Shown here: piece after piece, positions 16,028-23,900 of the stretch | How positions within the stretch are numbered: position 1 is the stretch's first letter | Layout: every line of letters starts with the position of its first letter | Assembly: GCA_964396895.1 (NCBI GenBank) | Contig: CAYNGJ010000015.1 | Span: 1 to 64,000, forward strand | Reading direction: 5' to 3' | From: UBA2334 sp964396895 | Lineage (GTDB): Bacteria > Pseudomonadota > Gammaproteobacteria > Burkholderiales > Burkholderiaceae_C | Length of the DNA stretch: 64,000 nucleotides | Notes under the pieces: generated by a model | What the model saw: the letters and a program-made list of their open reading frames with translations, nothing else | What the model was told of the DNA's origin: nothing | Database searches by the model: none | Made by a program: the position numbers and the translations under genes

Positions 16028-17182
16028 GTGCACCCCGTCCATCCAAAAGCCATTCTTGCTCTGGCAGACGGCACGGTCTTTACAGGCCTTTCCATCGGCG
16101 CTACCGGCCAAACCGTGGGTGAAGTGGTGTTCAACACCGCCATCACCGGTTACCAGGAAATCCTCACCGATCCCAGCTATTGCCAGCAAATCGTCACCCT
16201 GACGTACCCGCACATTGGCAACACTGGCATCAACGAAGAGGATGTGGAAGCCCGCCGCGTGTTCGCGGCTGGCCTGATCATCAAAGACCTGCCCCTGCTG
16301 TCGTCCAATTTCCGTCAAACCATCACCCTGGATGACTACCTCAAGCGCGAGGGCACCGTGGCCATCGCCGACCTCGATACCCGCGCCCTGACCCGCCGCC
16401 TGCGCACCCACGGCGCACAAAACGGGTGCATCCAGGCGTTGGCCGACGGCGAGGCTGTCACCGAAGCCATCAAAGCCAAAGCCATTGCTGCCGCCCAGTC
16501 CGCCCCGAACATGGCCGGGCAGGACCTGGCCAAAGTGGTGTCCGCCACCACTCCCTACGAGTGGACCGAAACCGAGTGGCAACTGGGCTTTGGCTATGGT
16601 GCCCAGATTGCTCCCCGTTTCCACGTGGTGGCCTACGACTTCGGCGTGAAGCACAACATCCTGCGCATGCTGGCCCAGCGTGGTTGCAAGGTGACGGTGG
16701 TGCCCGCGCAGACGCCTGCTGCCGACGTGTTCAAACTCAAGCCCAGCGGCGTGTTCCTGTCCAACGGCCCTGGCGACCCGCAGCCTTGTGATTACGCCAT
16801 TGCCGCAGCCCGAGAGATCATCGACAGCGGCGTACCCACCTTTGGCATTTGCCTGGGCCACCAGATCATGGCGCTGGCGAGTGGTGCCAGCACCTTCAAA
16901 ATGAAATTCGGTCACCACGGCGCCAACCACCCCGTCAAAGACCTGGACACCGGTCGTGTGAGCATCACCAGCCAGAACCACGGGTTTGCGGTGGATGAAA
17001 AATCCCTGCCGGCCAACATGCGTGCCACCCATGTGAGCCTGTTCGATGGCACGCTGCAAGGCCTCACGCGCACCGACAAGCCGGCTTTCTGCTTCCAGGG
17101 GCACCCGGAAGCCTCCCCTGGCCCGCACGACATCGCTTACCTGTTTGACCGCTTCATCGGTCTCATGGAGTCGCGGGCATGA
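16028..17182 (+). CDS. carA: carbamoyl-phosphate synthase small (glutaminase) subunit
   Basis: This 384-residue subunit hydrolyses glutamine and channels ammonia to CarB for arginine and pyrimidine synthesis. The N-terminal domain (about 1-150) has FNTAITGYQEILTDPSY, and the class I amidotransferase domain has FLSNGPGDP, the nucleophile Cys275 in FGICLGHQI, and the HPEASPGPHD motif at the end. The start is most likely GTG 16028 with GGAG seven bases upstream; a TTG at 15962 would add 22 atypical residues. Its stop overlaps leuE by four bases. Confidence 0.96.
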   Translation: MHPVHPKAILALADGTVFTGLSIGATGQTVGEVVFNTAITGYQEILTDPSYCQQIVTLTYPHIGNTGINEEDVEARRVFAAGLIIKDLPLLSSNFRQTITLDDYLKREGTVAIADLDTRALTRRLRTHGAQNGCIQALADGEAVTEAIKAKAIAAAQSAPNMAGQDLAKVVSATTPYEWTETEWQLGFGYGAQIAPRFHVVAYDFGVKHNILRMLAQRGCKVTVVPAQTPAADVFKLKPSGVFLSNGPGDPQPCDYAIAAAREIIDSGVPTFGICLGHQIMALASGASTFKMKFGHHGANHPVKDLDTGRVSITSQNHGFAVDEKSLPANMRATHVSLFDGTLQGLTRTDKPAFCFQGHPEASPGPHDIAYLFDRFIGLMESRA

Positions 17183-17838
17183 GTTTTTATGGCGTCACCG
17201 ACCTGTGGACGTACGTGTTGGGCGCGTTGGGCATCATTTTGTTGCCCGGCCCGAACTCGGTCTTTGTGTTGTCGGTGGCCACGGCCTGGGGTGTCAAAGC
17301 CGGGTACCAGGGTGCCATGGGCGTTTTTGTGGGCGACACCATATTGCTGGCTCTCACCGCCTTGGGCGCGGCCAGCCTGTTGCGCACCCACCCGGCGGTG
17401 TTCATGGTGGTGAAATACGCGGGTGCCGGCTACTTGGCGTGGGTGGGTTTGAACCTGCTCCATTCGGCCTGGGTTCGGTGGCGCCAGTCACCCCAGACGA
17501 CCGACGTGGCCGTCCAGGAGGCACCCTCCCACTTGGCTCGCCCCTTTCAACGGGCGCTGGTCATCAGCCTGCTCAACCCCAAGGCCATTTTGTTCTTGCT
17601 GTCGTTTTTCGTGCAATTCATTGACCCGAACTACGCCACACCTGCCGTGCCCTTTCTGATACTGAGCGCCATCGTCATGGCCTTCAGTGCCCTCTACCTG
17701 TCGGTCCTTATTTTTGCGGGCGTCCGCCTGGCCCAGGCATTCCGCCAGCGGCAGCGACTGTCGGCCGGACTGTCCAGCGCGGTGGGCGGCCTGTTTGTGT
17801 GGTTTGGTGCCAAATTGGCCACAGCCAGCCTGACCTGA
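17179..17838 (+). CDS. leuE: LysE/RhtB-family amino-acid exporter, LeuE-like
   Basis: This 219-residue protein has about six transmembrane helices and the RhtB-family start GVTDLWTYVLGALGIILLPG followed by PNSVFVLSVA. The G-PGPN motif and GVFVGD block match E. coli LeuE, a leucine exporter. It starts within the last four bases of carA and ends 37 bases before carB, so it is almost certainly co-transcribed with the carbamoyl-phosphate synthase genes. Its physiological substrate may therefore differ from leucine, for example arginine- or pyrimidine-related compounds; this is inference. Confidence 0.85.
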   Translation: MSFYGVTDLWTYVLGALGIILLPGPNSVFVLSVATAWGVKAGYQGAMGVFVGDTILLALTALGAASLLRTHPAVFMVVKYAGAGYLAWVGLNLLHSAWVRWRQSPQTTDVAVQEAPSHLARPFQRALVISLLNPKAILFLLSFFVQFIDPNYATPAVPFLILSAIVMAFSALYLSVLIFAGVRLAQAFRQRQRLSAGLSSAVGGLFVWFGAKLATASLT

Positions 17839-17875
17839 TCCCGCCTGAACCGATTCAGATAAAAAGTAGCGAAAC

Positions 17876-20800
17876 ATGCCTAAACGTACAGACCTCAAAA
17901 GCATCCTCATCATCGGCGCGGGCCCCATCATCATTGGACAGGCCTGCGAATTTGACTATTCCGGCGTACAGGCCTGCAAAGCCCTGCGGGAAGAGGGCTA
18001 CAAGGTCATCCTGATCAACAGCAACCCTGCGACGATCATGACCGACCCTGACACGGCCGATGTGACCTACATCGAACCCATCACCTGGCAAACGGTTGAA
18101 AAAATCATCGCCAAAGAACGCCCTGACGCCATCCTGCCCACCATGGGCGGCCAGACGGCGCTGAACTGCGCGCTGGACCTGTGGCGCAACGGCGTGCTCG
18201 ACGCCTACCAGGTGGAACTGATTGGGGCCACGCCCGAGGCCATCGACAAGGCCGAAGACCGCCTCAAGTTCAAGGACGCCATGACAAAAATCGGTCTCGG
18301 CTCGGCGCGCTCGGGCATTGCGCACAGCATGGAAGAGGCCTGGGGCGTACAAAAGAGCGTGGGCTTCCCCACCGTCATTCGCCCCAGCTTCACGCTGGGT
18401 GGCACCGGTGGCGGCATTGCCTACAACCCGGAAGAGTTTGAAACCATCTGCAAGCGCGGCCTGGAAGCGTCGCCCACCAACGAGTTGTTGATTGAAGAGT
18501 CGCTGCTGGGTTGGAAGGAGTACGAGATGGAGGTGGTGCGCGACAAGGCGGACAACTGCATCATCGTGTGCTCCATCGAAAACCTGGACCCCATGGGTGT
18601 GCACACCGGCGACTCCATCACCGTGGCCCCCGCCCAGACCCTGACCGACAAGGAATACCAGATCCTGCGCAACGCTTCACTGGCGGTGCTGCGTGAAATT
18701 GGCGTGGACACCGGCGGCTCCAACGTGCAGTTCTCCATCAACCCCAAAGACGGGCGCATGGTGGTCATTGAGATGAACCCACGTGTCAGCCGCTCGTCGG
18801 CGCTGGCGTCCAAGGCCACGGGTTTCCCCATTGCCAAGGTGGCGGCCAAATTGGCCGTGGGCTACACGCTGGACGAGTTGCGCAACGAAATCACGGGCGG
18901 TGCCACGCCCGCATCGTTTGAGCCCTCCATTGACTACGTGGTCACCAAGATCCCGCGTTTTGCGTTCGAAAAATTCCCCACCGCCGACAGCCGCCTTACC
19001 ACGCAGATGAAGAGCGTGGGCGAGGTCATGGCCATGGGCCGCACCTTCCAGGAAAGTTTCCAGAAAGCCTTGCGCGGTCTGGAAGTGGGCGTGGACGGCA
19101 TGAACGAAAAAACCCAGGACCGCGAAATCCTGGAGAAAGAGCTGGGCGAGCCCGGACCTGACCGCATCTGGTACGTGGGTGATGCGTTCGCCGCGGGCTG
19201 GACGCTGGATGAGGTGCACGACATCACCAAAATCGACAAGTGGTTTTTGGTGCAAATTGAAGACATCGTCAAAAACGAACTGGCCCTGGACGCCCTGGTG
19301 GCCGCCAAAGGCGAGGGCGCTCTGGCCAGCCTGGGTGCTGACGCCTTGCGCGCCTTGAAGAAAAAAGGCTTCTCCGACCGCCGTCTGGCCAAATTGCTGC
19401 ACACCACCGAGCATGTGGTGCGCGCCACCCGCATGGCCTTGAACGTGCGCCCCGTGTACAAGCGGGTGGACACCTGCGCGGCGGAGTTTTCCACCGACAC
19501 GGCCTACATGTACTCGACCTACGAAGGCCATGGCGATGGTGAGTGCGAGGCCGAGCCCACCGACAACCGGAAAATCATGGTGCTGGGTGGCGGACCCAAC
19601 CGCATTGGCCAGGGCATCGAGTTTGACTACTGCTGCGTGCACGCAGCGCTGGCCATGCGCGAAGACGGGTACGAGACCATCATGGTCAACTGCAACCCCG
19701 AGACCGTCTCCACCGACTACGACACCTCGGACCGCCTGTATTTCGAGCCACTGACGCTGGAGGATGTGCTGGAAATAGTGGACAAAGAGAAGCCGCTGGG
19801 CGTGATCGTGCAGTACGGTGGCCAGACCCCCTTGAAGCTGGCCCTGGGCCTGGAAGCCAACGGCGTGCCCATCATCGGCACCAGCCCCGACATGATCGAT
19901 GCCGCCGAGGACCGCGAGCGTTTCCAAAAGCTGCTGAACGACCTGGGCCTGCGCCAGCCCCCCAATGCCACGGCCCGCACCGAGTCCGAAGCGCTGGCCA
20001 AGGCCGAGGCCCTGGGCTACCCGCTGGTGGTGCGTCCCAGCTACGTGCTGGGTGGACGTGCGATGGAAATCGTGCATGAGCAGCGTGACCTGGAGCGCTA
20101 CATGCGTGAGGCCGTCAAGGTCAGCCACGATTCCCCTGTGCTGCTGGACCGTTTCCTGAACGACGCCATCGAGTGCGATGTGGATTGCCTGCGCGACGAC
20201 CAGGGTCAGACCCTGATCGGCGGCGTGATGGAGCACATCGAACAGGCGGGTGTGCACAGCGGCGACTCCGCCTGCTCGTTGCCACCGTACTACCTGAGCA
20301 AGGCCACGGTGGACGAGCTCAAGCGCCAGTCGGCGGCCATGGCCGCTGGCCTGAACGTGGTAGGCCTGATGAACGTGCAGTTCGCCATCCAGGAGGTGGA
20401 CGGCCAGGACGTGATCTACGTGCTCGAAGTGAACCCCCGCGCGTCGCGCACCGTGCCTTTTGTCTCCAAGGCCACCGGCATTCAGCTGGCCAAGGTGGCG
20501 GCGCGTTGCATGGCGGGGCAGTCGTTGGTCTCGCAAGGTGTGACCCAAGAGGTCACCCCGCCATACTTCAGTGTGAAAGAGGCGGTGTTTCCCTTCGTGA
20601 AATTTCCGGGTGTGGATACCATCCTCGGCCCTGAAATGAAGTCCACTGGCGAGGTCATGGGCGTGGGCAAAACCTTTGGCGAAGCCTTTGTGAAGAGCCA
20701 GCTGGGTGCCGGCACCCGTCTGCCACGCTCGGGCAAGGTGTTCATCTCCGTGAAGAACAGCGACAAGGCCCGGGTGGTGGAGGTCGCGCGCGGCTTGGTG

Positions 20801-21133
20801 GCACAGGGCTTTGAGGTGATTGCTACCAAGGGCACGGCCCAGGCCATCGCCGACGCTGGTGTGGCCTGCAGCACCGTCAACAAGGTCACCGAGGGGCGTC
20901 CCAACATCGTGGACATGATCAAGAGCGACCAAATCGCCATGGTCATCAACACGGTGGAAGAGCGGCGCAACGCCATTGTGGATTCACGCTACATTCGCAC
21001 CTCGGCATTGCTGGCACGGGTCACCACTTTCACCACCATTTCGGGCGCGGAGGCTGCGGTCGAAGGCATGAAGGCCATGGACAACCTGGACGTGATTTCT
21101 GTTCAGGAGATGCACGCCCAGCTGCGGGCCTGA
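17876..21133 (+). CDS. carB: carbamoyl-phosphate synthase large subunit
   Basis: This 1085-residue subunit makes carbamoyl phosphate from bicarbonate, ammonia and two ATP. It contains two homologous ATP-grasp halves: the first begins IGAGPIIIGQACEFDYSG (residues 13-30), the second GGGPNRIGQGIEFDYCC (near 573). The C-terminal methylglyoxal-synthase-like domain (from about 935) is the allosteric region for ornithine and UMP. Length is at the upper end of the family. Large antisense open frames across this gene are compositional shadows. Confidence 0.98.
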   Translation: MPKRTDLKSILIIGAGPIIIGQACEFDYSGVQACKALREEGYKVILINSNPATIMTDPDTADVTYIEPITWQTVEKIIAKERPDAILPTMGGQTALNCALDLWRNGVLDAYQVELIGATPEAIDKAEDRLKFKDAMTKIGLGSARSGIAHSMEEAWGVQKSVGFPTVIRPSFTLGGTGGGIAYNPEEFETICKRGLEASPTNELLIEESLLGWKEYEMEVVRDKADNCIIVCSIENLDPMGVHTGDSITVAPAQTLTDKEYQILRNASLAVLREIGVDTGGSNVQFSINPKDGRMVVIEMNPRVSRSSALASKATGFPIAKVAAKLAVGYTLDELRNEITGGATPASFEPSIDYVVTKIPRFAFEKFPTADSRLTTQMKSVGEVMAMGRTFQESFQKALRGLEVGVDGMNEKTQDREILEKELGEPGPDRIWYVGDAFAAGWTLDEVHDITKIDKWFLVQIEDIVKNELALDALVAAKGEGALASLGADALRALKKKGFSDRRLAKLLHTTEHVVRATRMALNVRPVYKRVDTCAAEFSTDTAYMYSTYEGHGDGECEAEPTDNRKIMVLGGGPNRIGQGIEFDYCCVHAALAMREDGYETIMVNCNPETVSTDYDTSDRLYFEPLTLEDVLEIVDKEKPLGVIVQYGGQTPLKLALGLEANGVPIIGTSPDMIDAAEDRERFQKLLNDLGLRQPPNATARTESEALAKAEALGYPLVVRPSYVLGGRAMEIVHEQRDLERYMREAVKVSHDSPVLLDRFLNDAIECDVDCLRDDQGQTLIGGVMEHIEQAGVHSGDSACSLPPYYLSKATVDELKRQSAAMAAGLNVVGLMNVQFAIQEVDGQDVIYVLEVNPRASRTVPFVSKATGIQLAKVAARCMAGQSLVSQGVTQEVTPPYFSVKEAVFPFVKFPGVDTILGPEMKSTGEVMGVGKTFGEAFVKSQLGAGTRLPRSGKVFISVKNSDKARVVEVARGLVAQGFEVIATKGTAQAIADAGVACSTVNKVTEGRPNIVDMIKSDQIAMVINTVEERRNAIVDSRYIRTSALLARVTTFTTISGAEAAVEGMKAMDNLDVISVQEMHAQLRA

Positions 21134-21211
21134 CGCACTTGCCTGAGGTCTGAGCCCCGTGGCACACTGACCCCATAGTTGAAACTTGCGCCCCGCCCAG
21201 CGGGGGCGCTG

Positions 21212-21253
21212 ACCGCCACCGCGGGCACCGCCGGTGGCGGTTTGTCATTTTGA
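21212..21253 (+). terminator. hairpin between carB and greA
   Basis: A 10-bp perfect stem ACCGCCACCG (21212-21221) and CGGTGGCGGT (21232-21241) with a 10-base loop is followed by a T-rich TTTGTCATTTT. A second GC-rich hairpin CCCCGCC/GGGGGCG lies just upstream (21191-21207). This looks like a factor-independent terminator or attenuator for the car operon located 28 bases before greA. Confidence 0.6.
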
Positions 21254-21269
21254 ACGGAGAAACAAGATC

Positions 21270-21746
21270 ATGGCCACCATTCCCGTGACCAAGCGCGGTG
21301 CAGAGGCACTGAAGGCTGAATTGCACAAGCTCAAAACCGTGGATCGCCCCTGGGTCATCAACGCGATTGCCGAGGCCCGCGCGCAAGGTGACTTGAGCGA
21401 AAACGCCGAATACGATGCGGCCAAGGATCGTCAGGGCTTCATCGAAGGCCGGATCGCTGAAGTCGAAGGCAAGCTCTCGTCTGCCCAAATCATTGACCCT
21501 GCGGCGCTGGATGCCGGCGGCAAGGTGGTGTTTGGCTCCACGGTGGACTTGGAGGACGAAGACAGCGGCAACGCCGTGACCTACCAGATCGTGGGCGAAG
21601 ACGAGGCCGACCTGAAGCTGGGACGCATCAACATCAGCAGCCCCATTGCCCGCGCACTCATCGGCAAGGAAGAAGGCGACAACGTCGAGGTGCAAGCCCC
21701 AGGCGGCACCAAACACTACGAAATTGTGGGCGTGCGTTACGAATGA
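21270..21746 (+). CDS. greA: transcription elongation factor GreA
   Basis: This 158-residue protein rescues backtracked RNA polymerase by stimulating transcript cleavage. The N-terminal coiled coil carries the acidic tip motif GDLSENAEYDAAKDRQGF (near residues 40-57). The C-terminal FKBP-like domain contains ISSPIARALIGKEEGD. The length is exactly that of the family. ATG 21270 has GGAG upstream; the in-frame ATG 21234 lies in the preceding hairpin. Its stop overlaps the next gene by four bases. Confidence 0.97.
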   Translation: MATIPVTKRGAEALKAELHKLKTVDRPWVINAIAEARAQGDLSENAEYDAAKDRQGFIEGRIAEVEGKLSSAQIIDPAALDAGGKVVFGSTVDLEDEDSGNAVTYQIVGEDEADLKLGRINISSPIARALIGKEEGDNVEVQAPGGTKHYEIVGVRYE

Positions 21747-22216
21747 CGCGCCCGCCGTCGGCCCCGCATTGGCCGCGCCTGGCCGTGATGGTGGCGGCAC
21801 TGTGGTGGGGTGCGATCACGGCGTTGGCCTTTGTGGCCGTGCCCCTGTTGTTTGCTCGCCTGGGCAGCCCTGCGGTAGCAGGGCCTGTGGCGGCGGCGCT
21901 GTTTCAGGTGGTGTGCCTGGTCACCGGGGGGGCTTGCGCGCTGTTGCTGGGTTTTTATGTGCTTTTTAGTCCGCCGGCGCTTGACACAAAAGCTTATTCA
22001 GCTCTGTTTTTGTTGGCTCTTGCCGCCGTGGCCGCCGGTGCACAGGCCGGCTGGGTGGCGTCCCACATCGTGACGGCAAGGGCCAGCGGGGGGAATTTGA
22101 AACTGTGGCACAGCCTGGGCTCGGCCCTGGTGCTGGTGCAGTGGGCGGCGGCGGGTGTTTCGCTGTGGTGGCTCACACGCGGTGTGTTGCCCGTGAGCCC
22201 CCGCCAGGAGCACTGA
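21743..22216 (+). CDS. DUF4149-like small membrane protein
   Basis: This 157-residue protein has four predicted transmembrane helices (about residues 12-32, 48-75, 83-100 and 128-150) and resembles the DUF4149 family of unknown function. The ATG overlaps the greA stop (ATGA), so it is translationally coupled to greA. Residues about 74-90 (SPPALDTKAYSALFLL) are encoded by an AT-rich stretch that resembles the dispersed repeat. No catalytic residues are visible. Confidence 0.7.
   Translation: MTRPPSAPHWPRLAVMVAALWWGAITALAFVAVPLLFARLGSPAVAGPVAAALFQVVCLVTGGACALLLGFYVLFSPPALDTKAYSALFLLALAAVAAGAQAGWVASHIVTARASGGNLKLWHSLGSALVLVQWAAAGVSLWWLTRGVLPVSPRQEH
21963..22013 (+). repeat. dispersed repeat, copy inside the DUF4149-like gene
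   Basis: The run TTTTTAGTCCGCC, GGCGCTTGAC, AAGCTTATTCAGCTCTG follows the repeat block order (core GGCGCTT, then CAGCT and a T/A run). It sits in frame in the loop between transmembrane segments two and three. The match is weaker than at 14551. Confidence 0.4.
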
Positions 22217-22259
22217 GGGGCGCAGCGGTCGGCCGCGCCGCAACACCCCTCGGCTTGGG

Positions 22260-23120
22260 TCAGGTCTGGGCCGCCAGGCCGCGTTCGGCCGATTCGAGGG
22301 TGTTCACCATCAGCATGGTGATGGTCATGGGGCCCACACCGCCGGGCACGGGGGTGATGTGGCTGGCCACTTCTTTCACCCCGGCAAAGTCCACATCGCC
22401 ACACAGCTTGCCTTCGTCGTTGCGGTTCATGCCCACGTCGATCACCACCGCGCCGGGTTTGACCATGTCCGCGGTGAGCACGTTTCGCTTGCCCACGGCC
22501 GCCACGATCACGTCGGCCTGCAGCGTCATGGCCTTGAGGTCCGGCGTGGCACTGTGGCAAACGGTGACGGTGGCGTTTTGCTGCAGCAGCATGAGGGCCA
22601 TGGGCTTGCCCACGATGTTGCTGCGGCCGATCACCACCGCGTGCTTGCCGCGCAGTTGGTAACCAATGCTCTCCAGCATCTTCATGCAGCCATAGGGCGT
22701 GCAAGGCCAGAAGCCGGGTTGACCCACCATCAGCGCACCAGCGCTGGCCACATGGAAACCGTCCACGTCTTTGGCGGGTGAAATGGCTTCAATCACCTTG
22801 TGCGCGTCGATGTGCGCGGGCAGTGGCAGTTGCACCAGGATGCCGTGGATGCTGGGGTCGTTGTTCAGGGCGTCCACCCGGGCCAGCAGCTCGGCTTTGG
22901 TCATGGTCGCGCCGTACTGTTCGAGCACCGAATGCATGCCCGTGTCGTGGCAGGCCTTGACCTTGTTGCGCACATACACCTGGCTGGCGGCGTTGTCGCC
23001 CACCAGCACCACCGCCAGGCCGGGGGTGATGCCCTGGGTTTTCAGTGCCGCCACCCGCCGGGCCACGGATTCGCGCAGTTGGCGGGAGAGGGCATTGCCG
23101 TCGATGAGTTGTGCAGTCAT
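22260..23120 (-). CDS. folD: bifunctional methylenetetrahydrofolate dehydrogenase/cyclohydrolase
   Basis: This 286-residue enzyme interconverts 5,10-methylene- and 10-formyl-tetrahydrofolate with NADP. The catalytic region YVRNKVKACHDTGM contains the key Lys. The cofactor motif GRSNIVGKPMALMLL and the C-terminal PGGVGPMTITMLMVNTL are intact. The start at 23120 gives MTAQLIDGNALSRQLRE, the family N-terminus. Remarkably, a terminator hairpin with its T run ends only 10 bases before this ATG and no Shine-Dalgarno motif fits between them. Confidence 0.97.
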   Translation of the reverse strand: MTAQLIDGNALSRQLRESVARRVAALKTQGITPGLAVVLVGDNAASQVYVRNKVKACHDTGMHSVLEQYGATMTKAELLARVDALNNDPSIHGILVQLPLPAHIDAHKVIEAISPAKDVDGFHVASAGALMVGQPGFWPCTPYGCMKMLESIGYQLRGKHAVVIGRSNIVGKPMALMLLQQNATVTVCHSATPDLKAMTLQADVIVAAVGKRNVLTADMVKPGAVVIDVGMNRNDEGKLCGDVDFAGVKEVASHITPVPGGVGPMTITMLMVNTLESAERGLAAQT

Positions 23121-23130
23121 GGTTTTAAAT

Positions 23131-23164
23131 AAAAAAGCCCGCCAGCGCTTTGCTGGTGGGCTTT
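23131..23164 (-). terminator. terminator hairpin directly upstream of folD
   Basis: On the - strand the stem AAAGCCCACCAGC pairs with GCTGGCGGGCTTT across a 5-base loop and is followed by six T. It should end transcription of the response regulator gene. The hairpin core (CCAGCGCTTTGCTGG on +) is also the core of the dispersed repeat, so the terminator seems to be repeat-derived. The T run ends 10 bases before the folD ATG. Confidence 0.7.
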
Positions 23165-23209
23165 GGTTGCTATTGAGTGCTTGTATCTGCTGTGGGCGTT
23201 CAGTCGCGG

Positions 23210-23839
23210 TCAGGCGGCGACGGGTGCGGTTTGCCCCAGGGCAATTTTCAGCAAATCGGCCACGGTGTTGGCGTTGAGCTTTTCCATGATGTTGGCCCGG
23301 TGGGCCTCCACCGTCTTGATGCTGATGCCCAGGTCGTCGGCAATCTGCTTGTTCAGGCGACCGGCCACGATGCGCTCCAACACCTGGGCCTCGCGCGTGG
23401 TCAGCTTGGACAGCAGGGCATCTCGGCTGGCGGCTTTCTGGTGGTCGGTGAAGGTTTCCCTGGCCTTTTCCAGCATTTTTTCCACCATGCTGAGCAAGGC
23501 GTTTTCCTGGAAGGGTTTGGGAATGAAGTCAAGGGCGCCCTTTTTCATGGACTCCACCGCCATGGGCACGTCGCCGTGTCCGGTGATGAACACGATGGGC
23601 AGCGGCGAACGGCGCTCAATGAGCTTGTCCTGCAGCTCCATGCCCGACATGCCCACCATGCGGATGTCGGCAATCAGGCAGGCGACCTCGCGGGTGTCAT
23701 ATCGGCTCAGAAAAGCCTCGGCGGACTCGTAGCACCGCACCCGGTAGTCGTTGCCTTCCAGCAACCACTGCAACGAGTCGCGCACGGCCTCGTCGTCGTC
23801 CACCACGTACACGGTGCCTCGTTTCGGAATCATGCTCAT
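23210..23839 (-). CDS. FixJ/TodT-type LuxR-family response regulator
   Basis: This 209-residue protein has a receiver domain (about residues 8-125) with the acidic pocket VVDDDEAVRD, phosphoacceptor Asp58 in LIADIRM, and the Thr/Lys switch residues in VFITGHGD and FIPKPF. A LuxR-type helix-turn-helix follows (about 143-200): KLTTREAQVLERIVAGR with TVEAHRANIMEKL. A GAGGAAG precedes the start. It is encoded 61 bases after the histidine kinase on the same strand and is its presumed partner. Target genes are not evident from sequence; the divergent pyruvate dehydrogenase operon is a candidate. Confidence 0.92.
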   Translation of the reverse strand: MSMIPKRGTVYVVDDDEAVRDSLQWLLEGNDYRVRCYESAEAFLSRYDTREVACLIADIRMVGMSGMELQDKLIERRSPLPIVFITGHGDVPMAVESMKKGALDFIPKPFQENALLSMVEKMLEKARETFTDHQKAASRDALLSKLTTREAQVLERIVAGRLNKQIADDLGISIKTVEAHRANIMEKLNANTVADLLKIALGQTAPVAA

Positions 23840-23900
23840 TGTTGTCTTCCTCGGACGTTTTCGTGACCTTGTATCGGCTCAGCGAGAGAGTTCGTGAGGT

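Noticed and set aside
18677..20932. A 751-codon open frame antisense to carB
   Set aside because: It is a GC-composition shadow of a highly conserved gene; the translated sequence is His/Gln/Val-rich with no domain and no ribosome site.
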